DNA from: Lagopus muta
Lineage: Eukaryota; Chordata; Aves; Galliformes; Phasianidae
DNA length: 64,000 nucleotides
Direction: 5' to 3'
Assembly: GCF_023343835.1 (NCBI RefSeq)
Contig: NC_064444.1
Coordinates: 9,787,219-9,851,218, forward strand
Part shown: in pieces, positions 27,001-39,272 of the stretch
How the letters are laid out: each line of letters begins with the position of its first letter
Numbering within the stretch: position 1 is the first letter of the stretch
Program-made: the position numbers and the translations under genes
The notes under the pieces: model-generated
What the model was told of the DNA's origin: nothing
Seen by the model: the letters and a program-made list of their open reading frames with translations, nothing else
The model's database searches: none

Positions 27001-30000
27001 TTTATGCTTCTTTTATAAACAACTCTTGAATTACATGAATTTGGTTGAGATTTCTTTAAACTATGACCCTAGTATTACCTGTTCCACAAGTTTGTTGTAT
27101 TTATCTCTTCTCCACCATAACTCAGTTTCAAAGGAGAGGCAGCAAGTACAGAGTTGTGTACATAAGCAAGCCTGAAATCCTGTATGTTTTCATCATCTCT
27201 GTTCTCTTTTGAAATCTGGCATTAAAGAAAAGTCAGCTAGAAAATATTAAGTTCAGTGACATACATAATTTGTTTCAATCTCACATGGTTTACTGCTGGC
27301 TTTACTTTTTAAGAGTTCATATTGCACCACCACACAGTGCTTTCTGGCTGGATTTAATAAGGTTTACATTTAGTGACAACAACACTCTTCCTGAAAGGGA
27401 AGAAGAAAATTCTCAAGGGTACTTTTGTACTGACCTTAACACTACTCCTGTCTTGATCTATCATAGATCATTACTAAACTTCAGAGGGAGCTGCTTTCCT
27501 TATTCTTCCTTTGGAATTTGTTATGCATGTATTCTATGAAGAGTTGAAGAGAACCATTGTAATTCACATCTGTTTTATTAAATGTGACAGGAATATATAT
27601 AAGCACCTTCGTATGACAGGAAAGTGAATCCAGGTATGTGATGGAAAAATACTATAATAAGGTCTCCAATGTACAGGTTTTTCCAAAGAAAATGCAAAGT
27701 TGTGATATTCCTTTGTGGCGCTATGATGTTCAATAAAAGCTTGTATTTATAATCTGGTTTGCTTGATACGAGTAGCAATTACACTGGGGTAATTGCTTGA
27801 AAAATAGAATAATTTTCTCTTGAAAGGGCCATCCTCTGTAACTATTATCAAGGCAGCATTAATTGCATCTTCATTTTTTATACTTAACTCTTAACAAAAC
27901 GGAAAGGTCCACATAACCTGCTCCATTAAGTACGTAAATTAGGACTCCTGATTATTGAATGGTGTTACTGAGATCAGAGTTTTGAATCATAGGAAATAAT
28001 TACAGAAGAAGATCAGAATTGTCTTCATTTCTAATCTTTGTGGAAATAACTTAAGGAAGCTTATCAGAGTTGTTTATCAAAATTGTTAAACTGCACTTTA
28101 CAAATAAGTTCCATTGCACAGCATGTCATTCTGAACAGTAGAGAAAGCCAGGCCAAAAGCAGCACTGTTTCATTTCTCTCTTCTTTTTGCCTTTAAATAT
28201 TTTCATCATGATTCAGTTTCAAATGTGTAATCTCATGGCACTGCTTCGTGCCAGCAATTATGTCCATTGTTTCACAAGGTAGTAGGCTGTCACCTGCCAA
28301 CCAGATGTGGTGGTGCCTGCAGCACACTGCAGTCCCAGCTCCTGGATCCTTCAGCTGCTTCCCAGTCCCACTGCACAGCCATTGTGCAGCTTAGCAGCAT
28401 CAGTTCCTGCAAATTTATTTCACTCATGACTCCACAGAAAAGGGCTGTTTCAACACCACACCTCCTACCCCCCTTGGTGACTTACCATTTAATAACTACA
28501 TATGGATTGATTCAGGCTGCAGTGATGCTCGTTCTTATCACGTACTGGAAAAGCACTACGCACCAATGGTAAATCCATGAACATGAACAACTAAGATGCT
28601 AAATTGATTTCTTTCTTCTGGCTGTTCTTTCATATCTATTGATGAACACAGTTTGGACAATTTAATTTAGTTTATAATAAATCCTTTTATGCTGTAGTTG
28701 TGATAGGGCTTACTCTGTGGTAGCTAGAGTCATTAAAGGATTTACTATTCTTGACGTACAAAATCTTTGGTGGATGAGGGCTGAAATAACTCAGAATCAA
28801 GTTTCTTCTGCTTGTAAATGATAAAAGAGCAATGCCAAGATACAGCTGAATCACATTTCAGATGTACAAATGTTTTCAGATTTCTCTTCACAATTCAGGG
28901 AAATAGTAGGATCAGTAAAACCTTGCCATGGTTTATGATTTTCTGTTATCAGTCTATGTAAAACCCCGCCAAACCTAAAGTTATATTTATTTTATCTACT
29001 TCCTACAGAAGAAAATGTCACAGTGTCCCAAACTATCAACACATTCTTAGCCAAACATGCACTGGCTGCACAAGTTACCATAAACTTATTTTAGAATTTA
29101 AGTGGGAGATCAAACAGCTTGGAATCAGAAAAGTGAAATCTCTAAGTCATGGGATGAACACAGTGAATGTGCATTATAACCACCTTCTAGCAAAAGTACA
29201 AATACTTTCTTGGGTTTGTATGCATGTTGTTATCAGAGTAGATGAAAAGAGCCATTATGACTCCACAGGTTACTCAGCACTGCTGGCAGTGCAGTCCCCA
29301 GTTTCATTTAAATAATGATTTAAAAAAAGAGTAGACATTTAAAAAAGGTGTTGCATGCAATCAGGCATATGTCTAATAAAGCATATGTGAAAAGCAAAAC
29401 AAAATTAGAACTGAAGAGGTGCCTTCAAATGAGTTCGGTCCCTGACTTCTGCATTGGGTGAAGAAGGGCTGAAAACAACACAGCTCTGGAGATGAGGCTG
29501 CAGTGCAACTTCCCCATCACGAACCCCTATAGCATTCCCACTGCCAGCCTGGCAAGTGCCCTGTGGTGTAACACTACCCGTTGGTTGGAAACACTGGTAA
29601 TATTTAGAGCTGCCTTCCATCCCTCCCTGTGACTGCGAAACTCGCGCAAAGATCCAGGACTGGTATCCATCAGACAGAGCACGAGGCTCAGCAGGCCAAC
29701 ACGTGAGGAGAGGCGCAGCAAGGACTAAGAGCTGGTGCTCTACCACGCCACCTGGGAGTGCCAGGGGAGATCACTGAGCTGCCCCCTGAGCACTGCAGCA
29801 AATTCAGTCAGCTGAACTGAGCAATGCTCCATGCTACCCTCTATGCTTACTACAGATTGCCATTTTACTTGTATTCAACTACCAGCTCAGCAGGAAAAGT
29901 GCAACAAGCTAAGGACAACCACATTCTTCATGCCTTACTGATAACTAAATAATGTTGTCTGCTGTTTTGTATTTTAAAAAGTACTTTGTATTTCTGACGC

Positions 30001-33000
30001 CTAAAAAATAACTGCTATGGCTGTTCTTTTTCATGGAAGCTTGGCCCAAATACTTCCTTAGATGCTAAACTTCATCTTAGGGAACATACTTGTGTTCTAG
30101 CTTTCCCAGGGACTGTACCTAACACTGATTCATTGCTCCTTTTCCTTTATTTGTCTACTGCAGTTATATTTTCTACAGTTCTAGTGGCATGTTTCTGTGT
30201 GTAACGTTCTTCTAGACCCACGCTGCATGAAGCGCATTTCTTATTCACTGTAACACCCCACATAGTTTAAAGATTTAAACTATTAAACTTTAAACTATAA
30301 CTAGTTTAAACTATAGATTTAAAGAAGTTTAAGATTTTATACTACAAGCATGTCCTTGGAAGCATCTAAAGTCATTATTACTAACAGTTCTTTCACATTT
30401 GTTTATAACTTCTCAATACATATTCATAGCACAGTGATTTTTGGGTTCATAAAAGAGCAAATTACAGCTTATTTCCCAAATGATTGCAAAGCTCTTCTTA
30501 ACAGGCATAGAAGGGTAACACAGCAAAATTTGGAGCTGTGCATCAGTGAGGCAGTTCCACAGAAAGAATGAGAAAGGATGTTAAGGAACGCACGAACTCA
30601 CCTAGAAAGTTCTCTCAGTTTTTCACAGGGATATTACAGCCAGATTCATAGTCATATAATATATTAACAGGGATATGAGGATGTAGCTATACTGGCTCAT
30701 CAGAACAACAGCCTGTCAGCTAATTTTGCTAAAAGTAAAAGCAACTTTAAAGCTTAAGGGGACAGAAATACCAGCACATACTTAGGTGTGAACGTGAGAT
30801 CATTCTGCAGACCGTGTGCCAGTACTTACAGTTAAGGAGATGCAGGACGTGTTGATTTCTACAAGTCATGAGGTATGCTCCCGTGATAGAAGACGCTCTG
30901 GAATATTTGCTGTGTTGCTGTGAATCAATGAATGCTTCTCTCTGGCACCTTCGTGATATAACCGTTAGCTGCAGGAGCAAGAAGTACAGTATAAGCACTC
31001 AGTGTTCCAAATAAAAACTGAAAGCATGTGGTCAGGGATAGGGGGTTGGTAGACATAGACAGGAAATCATACCTGCCCTGAAGGTGTGACAATTTCATCT
31101 CTATTCCTTGTTGTCTAGGCTAGTTTTCAGTATTAGGCTGCGTACAAAGCCTCAAACACATTAAAGCTGTCTGAAGTGTGCAAGTGAACTCACTGTATAA
31201 TGACTAATATAAAAATGAATAACATGACGACAAATGAACATGCTTATTCAGACCACACTACTGAAAGGGCTGAGAAAACAAAGAACAGAGAATAGGAATA
31301 AACCGTGGAGCAAAACTAAACGTCAGATTTCCAGAAGAATCAAAGCTGCTTCACTCTTCAATGAAGCATAAAAGCATGGGAAGTCGGATTTTCTTTTGCA
31401 TAAAAAGAACCAAATAATCCAATATAGCTTTTAACTGTGACTTATTAGGCACAGCACAGCTATGGCTGCCAGTTGTACATTCTGACCAAGAATAAAGAAG
31501 AGCTTGTGGTAAATGAGCTGAAGAATGTGAAGGAAAAAATCATTGCAACAATTGTGTAATAACCACATTGTAAGAAAGCAGCAGAATAAACAAGATAGCA
31601 GTTCTATAAATTCATATGCACACTGTCTACAAATGTGCTTGGAGAGAATTAAAACCAAAAAGATATCTGGCAATTTAGAGACTGAAACTATTTTATGAGA
31701 ACAGGGTATTTGTTTTCACAAAACTTTCATGAGGTATTCGATAAATCTTTCGTATGATTTGAGATCTGGACTACACAACTGTATACATTGTTACAGTACA
31801 ACATAATATGGAAATATGATGCCAGAAGAAGTAAAATATTTGTCAAAAACCGAGAAATAAAGTCAAGAAAAATAAAAGAAAATTCTGGTCCTTATAAGTC
31901 CCTTTTTCTGAAGGTAGTCATCCAAGATCCTGTTTCATACTCATCAACTCCACATGCAGGATCAATGGTGCTCCCCTGAGCTGACATTTGTTTATTTATC
32001 CTCGAGGGCAACAGTGGCATGGCTGCGTGCACTGCTGCCCAGAGATGGCATCCCTTCCCAGGATAGTTACGTGGCTGTCAAATCATTCTGGTTATTCCCT
32101 TAATCGAGTGGGAGACGAAGGTGCCAGATAGATAAGCCAACTAAATTATTGAAAAATAAGGAAATAAAATTGGAAAATGTACAATAGATCAACTTACAAA
32201 AACACTCACCAGTATCTACAGTAGCAGCTGCAACAAGCAACAATGAAAGAAAAGTGTGTAAAGAGGTCTCTCTATATTTATATTTCACACGTTTATGAAT
32301 TCACCACAACAAAAAGCAGTCAAACAGGTAGACAGAACCTGCAGAATCAGAAATTCTAAATCAAAAGTAGATAACAGAAATATCCTTTGATCTTTGTACA
32401 GATGTGCAGGGTAACACAATATACGTAGCACAGAAACTGCCAAGAGATCCAGCATTACATGCATTTACAGCTATCAGTGCTCAAATATTCCTCATTATAG
32501 CACTTCTTCCCATGGCAACACACTCCTTGTTGTGCCAGCATCTGGGGAGGCATTGTGAAGATTAAACCAGTTTTAAAAGTATTTCAATAAAAGAATTAGT
32601 ATTTATTTATCAGTGCATTTATATTATATTTGTGCTTTTCAGAATTATTTATAGACAGGTTGTGTTGATTTTTCAGTTAGTAACTCAACCAACCAGTTGA
32701 TTTGGGAGCTCACTGTAATTAACTTTTAGGAATCTATCATTTTTCACAGACCATCTGGGAACAAATGAACAAAAAAAAATTGTATGCATTCATGCCTATG
32801 CTGTTGTGCAGCAAAAAATATAGCAGTTCACTTATAAATACCAAGCAAGTCAGGAAAACAAACCTATGTACTTATAATATTATTCTTACAGTAACTTGTC
32901 AATTGTCAAAAGTGAAATTAATTACAATAATTGTTTATTTATCTTACTTAAGCAATGTTCTTCTACTCAACTATACAAGGTACTATTTATGCCCATCAAA

Positions 33001-36000
33001 TGGTGTTATGCTAAAGAAATAGTAATCCAAAGAGCCAGTATTTAATAACATTATTTCATTACACAATATGGCATCGATCCATTTACTCAGCTGGAGGTGC
33101 AGCAATTGTGAATTCAATGCTTCTCATTTCCCTTACTGCAAAGAACTTGGGTGCTCTGTGTTAGCTCATTTGTCCGCAACCCTGCATTCACTGAATATAA
33201 TGGCAAAGCAGTGCCCACCGACTGCAACAGCATGGACGTATGAATCACAGAGCTTTCCCATTTCTCCAAAGTGAGGCCTGTGGCAAATATTTAACTGGCG
33301 AGGGATTTTAAATATTTCATCTCATGTCTATAGATTTTCTGAAAGTACAGTAATCCCAGTTGGAAACAATTACAATTACTCACTGCAGCGCCCACATTGA
33401 GCTCCGCACAATTCTAGATGGATCTGCGGGCAATTTACCCAGTGCATTCCAGTACAGAAGGGCTCCATAGGTATTCTGTAATGCCCAGAGTTCAGGGGAC
33501 AAAAAGGTAATGCAAATAACATTAGTGAAACACAAATCTTGACGTGCAAGCATTCAGATTCTCAATATAACCACAATGTAATTTCATTTCTGAAATACTT
33601 GCATTCACTGAATAAAGTATGCTGTTTTCTTCAAAGCACTGTCACTCCAGCAGCCATTAGTGAACGTTCTTCCTCAGGTTCTTCACGGGGAAGAACAGAG
33701 ACAGAGCAAAGGCTTGGATAGATTTCAGATTGCACAGTACCAGCCCAGGGCTCTGCAGGCAAATTAGCTCTGATCAGTGTCAGGCAGGCCTAAAGCCACT
33801 GGTGCCAAGACAGCCCCAAATCTATTTTTAAGCTCTCCTGAGGGCCCCATGTTCAAAGTTGCTGAAATACAGAAACCAGCAGCAACCATGTAATCAATTT
33901 ATGTGAAATCATTTGGAAATGATTGAATCAGAGATTCAACAAGCTGGTATTAAACCAAATGACTAAATCCTTCTCTTATTTTTATTACTGACCTGAATCT
34001 GGGCCATTGCATCATGTTATAATGGCATGGGTCTTACTAGCACTGTTTAAAGGGATGCGCCAACTCATGGTAGCTCTTGGCTCTGCTCATTCCACGTTTG
34101 CCTTTGCAGTTACTAATTCATTCATTCTCCCCTAATCTTCCCAGTTACATTCCCACAGAGCGCAGTCAGACAGACTGACAGAAGGAACAGCACTTGGCCT
34201 TGTGGAAAGAACATGGAAAGAAGGTCACCCTCCTCTCGCCATCCTAGAACAGAGGCAGATTTTGGCCACGGCCAAAAGGAATTCGCAACAAATACCTGGG
34301 ATACGTTTCCTCAGCCTAAAGAAAAGGATGTCATGTGATAATGGCAGCTGTACAGACTGCAGAATCCCAGCCTTCATCACACATCCATTTGCAGTTATTG
34401 TGGTTAAGGACACACAGTTCCTACACTTTAAATGACATTCTATTAAGAGAAAAAAGCAATAATTTTAGAATGCAACTAATATAGATAACACTGTAAAAAG
34501 TTGGATTTTGGCTGCTTAAAAGTTATGGAAATAATGGGCTATGGGTATGCTGCTCAATTAAGATAAAGCATAGCTATTATATAAAGACAAACCAAATGAC
34601 CACGAGAAGCACTCAGTGGAAGAGCATAGCCCATTTCAAAGGGGAAAACATGTTTATTTTGGTGATTAATTCTGTTCTGCATGAAAATGCAAATTAAAAT
34701 GTTAATTAAGGGGAAAATGCACAACAAAAAGAAGGTGTAGTACTAAACAACCAGCCTCTTAGGGCTGGCCAAACAGAATGACTTCAATGTGGTTTGGAGA
34801 TTGTTTTGTTACTGACAGCAAATGTTCTAACAGGAAGGCAGGATACATAGTCATATAATTTGTCAAAAGTCAGAACCAGAAATTAATTGATTAGTTCATA
34901 TAAGACCTTTTTTTTTTCACAAAAACCTACATTAACTCAAATCAATAATTAGAGAAACTATAATTAATTGTTCCTGGGCTACGATGTTCTAGGAAGTTTA
35001 TTCAGGGAGAAGCATCAAATGAAATTACAGGTACAAGAGGCTGTATTTGCTATTACCATACCTTCAACCATTAAATTTTGCTTTCATAGGACAAAAAGAG
35101 CAGCGTTTTTAAGTAGATAGCATGTATAATAAAAAAAAAATTTGTTTAAAAAGTCATCCAGAAACAATACCAAATCAACAGTTATGTCATAACAAATGTT
35201 ATTCAGATGAGAATCCTCAAACACCTGTTTTAAAATATTATCAAGAGATTTTCAGAAAAACTCAGTGCTCCATAGTTTCCACTGACCATAATGAGAGCTC
35301 AGCACACGCTTTGGCAGGAGTCACGTGAAGGTTGATTGTGTTCAGTCCTATGTAAGTAAAGAAAAAGCACAAATACTACAGCAGATAAGGACAGACCTTG
35401 TTGTTTTGATGCCAGTGCGCTGTTAATAACACAAGAAAAACTCTACTCACATAGCTTGGCTTGACTCATCTTTTCCTCCCTTTATTATGAATCAGATTCG
35501 TTGTTATCTTCTATTGAATGAAAATCTGCTGCAGCACAGTCAGTGGGAGTGGTGCCATTGATGTCAGCGAGATCAATTCTTGATTACCTCACTAATATTA
35601 ACTTTTTAGGTTCTAAGGATCTTAGGCTAGCTACAATTGCTTGAAGGAAAGAAAAGACTTGTTGCAATAAGGAATAAAGACATTTCCCTGGATTGCAGCC
35701 CGTTGCTCCATTTTGCAGGAGTTGGGCACACAACTTACTATTTTCTAGCTAACCTGTCTCCTTCCCTGAAGAGCCTTGGTTTTCACTCCCAACTGAAATA
35801 CAAACAGGCTTTCAAAAATGCAAATATTTTTTTTTATTCAGCTGTAAATAATTACAAGCTGGGAGAACGGAACAACAGCACAGGTCCTAAATGACAAGAA
35901 TCTAAATTGCGCTACTGCCCTCTGTTGTGTTTTCTGTCATTTAAGTGATGCTCTGTGGGATATCTATTTCTAAGGTTCCAGACCAGTTTCACCTCTATAA

Positions 36001-37700
36001 AGGTCTGAGCTGTGAATCTCAATGGCAGAATGAATACAGGTGAGGAGCTGATGTGCTGGGTGGTGTGGGGCAAGCCTCTTCCTGCTCAATAGGACACTCA
36101 GTGCCACTGCTTACCTTGTAAGAGCTGACAATGAAAAACCTTACAACAGTCCCACAAACAACACATGTCGTTTCTGCAAATTAGTTATAAATGAAAAAAA
36201 ATTCATCCCAACAAAGTAATAACCGTAGAATGTCATTTTCTTTCTACTACACAGACTGCAGTATCCCAAACAGTTCCCCCCCGACCCCAAAGTTCAAAGC
36301 TGATGATTTACACTCTGGCAGATCCTTTCATGACACATGCATCACATCACATTATATAGGCATGACACTGTCACGGTGCATGCCTGTCAAAGTACAACAC
36401 TTTGCAAAGCAGCATGTCAGGGAATAGGAAAGGGCAGTCTTGCAAACTGGGGTTAACGGGCGATGTGATTTCACTCAACGTTTTCATCAAATTTTTTCAC
36501 TCAAATCTTTGTGAATAATGTGCAGGCAGCAATGTCAGCCCTTGCAGACAAACTGCAAAAATATGCTCCCTTAAGCCTTCAGTCACTGCTACAATAAACA
36601 GCCACTAAACATTTGACTGCCTTTAATATTTCCCTTCTTTAGGCAACTGTCCCTACGATATAGATGTCTCCAATATGCACATCTGCCTGCAGCAGTCACT
36701 TCACTTCTTCCTACCCACAGACACGGAGAAATGAAAAATTAAATTTGATCACGTCTGTATGTGAGAGCTCAAGACCCCTGGCTGGAATTCACTGGAGGCT
36801 GGCAGAGCATTCTGGCAAAATATCACTGCACGTTTGCCCTGTGCTTATGTTCTGCCTAAGACGTGCACTGCTGGCCACAGCTACAGAAAAACCATGGGGC
36901 TAGATGTACCTTTGGTCTTCAATTTGCGTAAGAAAATAATTATACTCTAAATGATACTCAGCACACTCAACTTCATTTTGTCAGTAGCCCAGAATCAGTG
37001 TGACTATGACAGACTGCACAGCAAATACTGCTCCAAGGAGGGCTCCTGCAGATAGCTGTTAAGCCAGGCGCTGATCCGGGATGTTAGGCCCATACTTTGC
37101 TCTTGGGGCAGCAGAAGCTCCATCCCAGCAACAACTCTGCGCTCCAAATGTGCCAGTGACTACATTTACTCCCATCAGCTTCCATGTGGGCCAAAACCTG
37201 CCTGAGGGTACAGCTGCTGGGCTGGGATTTGCTGTACTAACGGGTTTTAGAGCCTCCTGAGCTCAGATGTGAGGACAGATGGCCTCTGTTGTACATTTGG
37301 AAAGACTGCACTGAACCTCATTCACCTGCCCAATGGGGAGGGTTGGCCTTTGACTTCCAGGATGTCTCAGAAAGTTCTGTCACCTCCTGCCTCAGCGGTG
37401 GCCTGAGGGAGAACATGGGGCTTCCACACAGTCTGCCCTCAGAAAAGGCAAAAACAAAACTGAAAAAGGGAATGAGGAGAGGTGGGGAGGCCCGGGTAGA
37501 GGGGTGGCACATGCCTCATGTTGGACACCTGGCCAGTGGTCACAGAGCATGGGAATAAAACTGAACAGTGAGTGAGCGGGTAAAGATTTAGAGACAGGAA
37601 GCAAAGACATCTGACAGAGGAATTCTCTCGGCTCTGTAAGAACGAAAAAAATCCTCTTTGCAGTTCCTTAGGAATCTAGGTGACCAACCAGCAGACCCAC
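24061..37700. other. LRP3-WDR88 intergenic region, no supported gene
   Basis: About 13.6 kb of mostly AT-rich DNA. The longest open frame (25221-25652 plus, 143 codons) and several of 60-113 codons have no domains, no splice-linked partners and no homologue I recognise. A perfect 11-bp inverted repeat lies at 30262-30298. Conserved noncoding enhancers may exist here but cannot be recognised from one sequence. Confidence 0.75.
30262..30298. repeat. AT-rich perfect inverted repeat
   Basis: ATAGTTTAAAG (30262-30272) is the exact reverse complement of CTTTAAACTAT (30288-30298), with a 15-nt loop. Further TTTAAACTA-type copies continue to about 30330. Possibly a decayed satellite or hairpin; function unknown. 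Confidence 0.7.
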
Positions 37701-37780
37701 AGGTGGGCTGGCTGCCTGGAGCGCCACAGGCAGCTGCCGTGAGCCGGCAGAGAAACCGGGCAGCAGGAGCAACGCCCGGC

Positions 37781-37875
37781 TGCACAAACATATATCGCGT
37801 GCATAAACATACCGCGTGCGCAAACAAACACACATCGCGTGCAAAAACACATAAGACATTGCGCGCATGCACATC
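37781..37875 (+). repeat. CGCG-core minisatellite beside the tRNA gene
   Basis: About four imperfect units of 17-26 bp, each built as TGC, an A/CA-rich stretch, then CGCG (units start near 37781, 37800, 37817 and 37840). The array lies about 150 bp from the tRNA-Thr gene. The alternating CA/CG composition is unusual against the AT-rich intergenic background. Confidence 0.65.
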
Positions 37876-38014
37876 ATTTCACACACCGGCCGCTTTTCTC
37901 CTCACTGCTGCCCGTCGCAGCACACAGCCGTGGCGCAGCCCGCCCCCCTCAGCCCCACCCGCCCTTCCCGCGCACCGAGCTGCGGTAAAACGGCGGTCGC
38001 GCGCAAAAGGCGAG

Positions 38015-38018
38015 CGTC
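38015..38018 (-). terminator. Pol III terminator of tRNA-Thr
   Basis: Four-T run on the minus strand, 9 nt beyond the tRNA 3' end: the minimal vertebrate pol III stop. Confidence 0.75.
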
Positions 38019-38026
38019 TACCGCGC

Positions 38027-38100
38027 AGGCACCGCTGGGATTCGAACCCAGGATCTCCTGTTTACTAGACAGGCGCTTTAACCAACTAAGCCACGGCGCC
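38027..38100 (-). tRNA. tRNA-Thr (anticodon AGT)
   Basis: Intronless 74-nt gene. The 5' strand of the acceptor stem is GGCGCCG and pairs with CGGTGCC (one G-U), followed by discriminator U. The anticodon stem CCTGT/ACAGG closes the loop CTAGTAA, giving anticodon AGT (read as IGU in the mature tRNA), which decodes threonine. The internal pol III promoter is intact: A box TGGCTTAGTTGG and B box GGTTCGAATCC. It appears identical to the common vertebrate tRNA-Thr-AGT as I remember it. A TTTT pol III stop lies 9 nt downstream at 38015-38018. Confidence 0.97.
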
Positions 38101-38324
38101 GGGCGATAGCGATTTGTGCTTCGCGGGCCCAATACATCGACCCGGCTCCTGACGGCCAGCCCACTACTATGGGGAACCCAAATGTACCTCTGTACCAGAG
38201 TTGAACTGGATTCCTGGTTCAGCTATCCTCCCTCTTTTAAGTACCTCTTGGAAATAAATGTTGAAAAGTCTGAAAATACTGTTTTTAGGAACAAGGCTTC
38301 CAGACAGTTTGAAACACTAAATAT

Positions 38325-38330
38325 TTTATT
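38325..38330 (-). terminator. Candidate WDR88 polyadenylation signal
   Basis: Minus-strand AATAAA about 940 nt after the WDR88 stop, and the first canonical hexamer I found downstream. Using it would place the CR1 fragment at 38863-39125 inside the 3' UTR. An unseen variant hexamer nearer the stop is possible. Confidence 0.35.
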
Positions 38331-38862
38331 AATTGATATTTGCACATACACTAAATAGATGCAATCCCTAGGTTGCTCCCAAGAATACTGTGCTCCTTGC
38401 TGGGTGGACCCTTATTAGACAGAACTAGTTTGTACTGAATTGTGTCAGACATGAACTACAGCTTCTTCTCATGGCTGGAAGTTATTGCACAGCAGTTTGT
38501 AGGAGCATTGCAACAAGAGGCAAGAGGGAGAATCTGACCATGAACTTGTTCATCATTTTACTTAAAAAAATTCTTTATAATTATCCTTTGTTTGTCCACT
38601 GAAAGCAAAGATTCTGTATGTGCCATAGTCAAGAAGAATTGTTTATCTAAGAAATGGAAGGAAACTTGACAATAATTTATAATTCACACATATTCATTAA
38701 TAAACTGAGCTTGGAACTACTGTATTCATTAAAAATTGTTTAAAATTTACCAACAGGCAAGTAAATAAGTTTGTTCTCTAGTACCATACTATATAGACTT
38801 CAACTACTGGGCAGTTTCAGTCTTTAGGTGACAAGGCACAACTGTTCAGGGCATAAGGGAAG

Positions 38863-39125
38863 CATAGAATCACAGAACTGTCTGAGTTGGAATGGACCCT
38901 TAAAGGCCATCTGGTCCAACTCCCCTGCAGTGACCAGGGACACCTACAGCTCCATTGGATGCTCAGAGCCTGGGTGTATCCAGGGATGTGGCATTCACCA
39001 GCACTCTGGGCAAACTGTTCTAGTGCTTTACTACCCTTATCATAATCTTTCTTCCTTATATCCAGTCTAAATCTCTCCTCTCTTAGTTGGAAACCATTTG
39101 CCCTTGTCCTGTCACAAGAGACCCT
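38863..39125 (-). mobile_element. CR1 LINE fragment
   Basis: Reverse-oriented CR1 3' region: CATAGAATCACAGAACTG, GAGTTGGAATGGACCCTTAA, CATCTGGTCCAACTCCCCTG, then GCCCTTGTCCTGTCACAAGA. It is the least diverged CR1 copy in the window, lies just beyond the WDR88 coding end, and is in the same orientation as the gene. Confidence 0.92.
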
Positions 39126-39272
39126 GCTTAGCAGCGTAGTTTATCATTCTTGATACAGAACACTGTAGCAGAACAAGATTAAATGTTCAGCTTTATATGT
39201 GCAGTACATGAAGGTGTACAGACATTACATTTATACTTACATATGTTAACATCCAAAGACTGTCATACAAAT

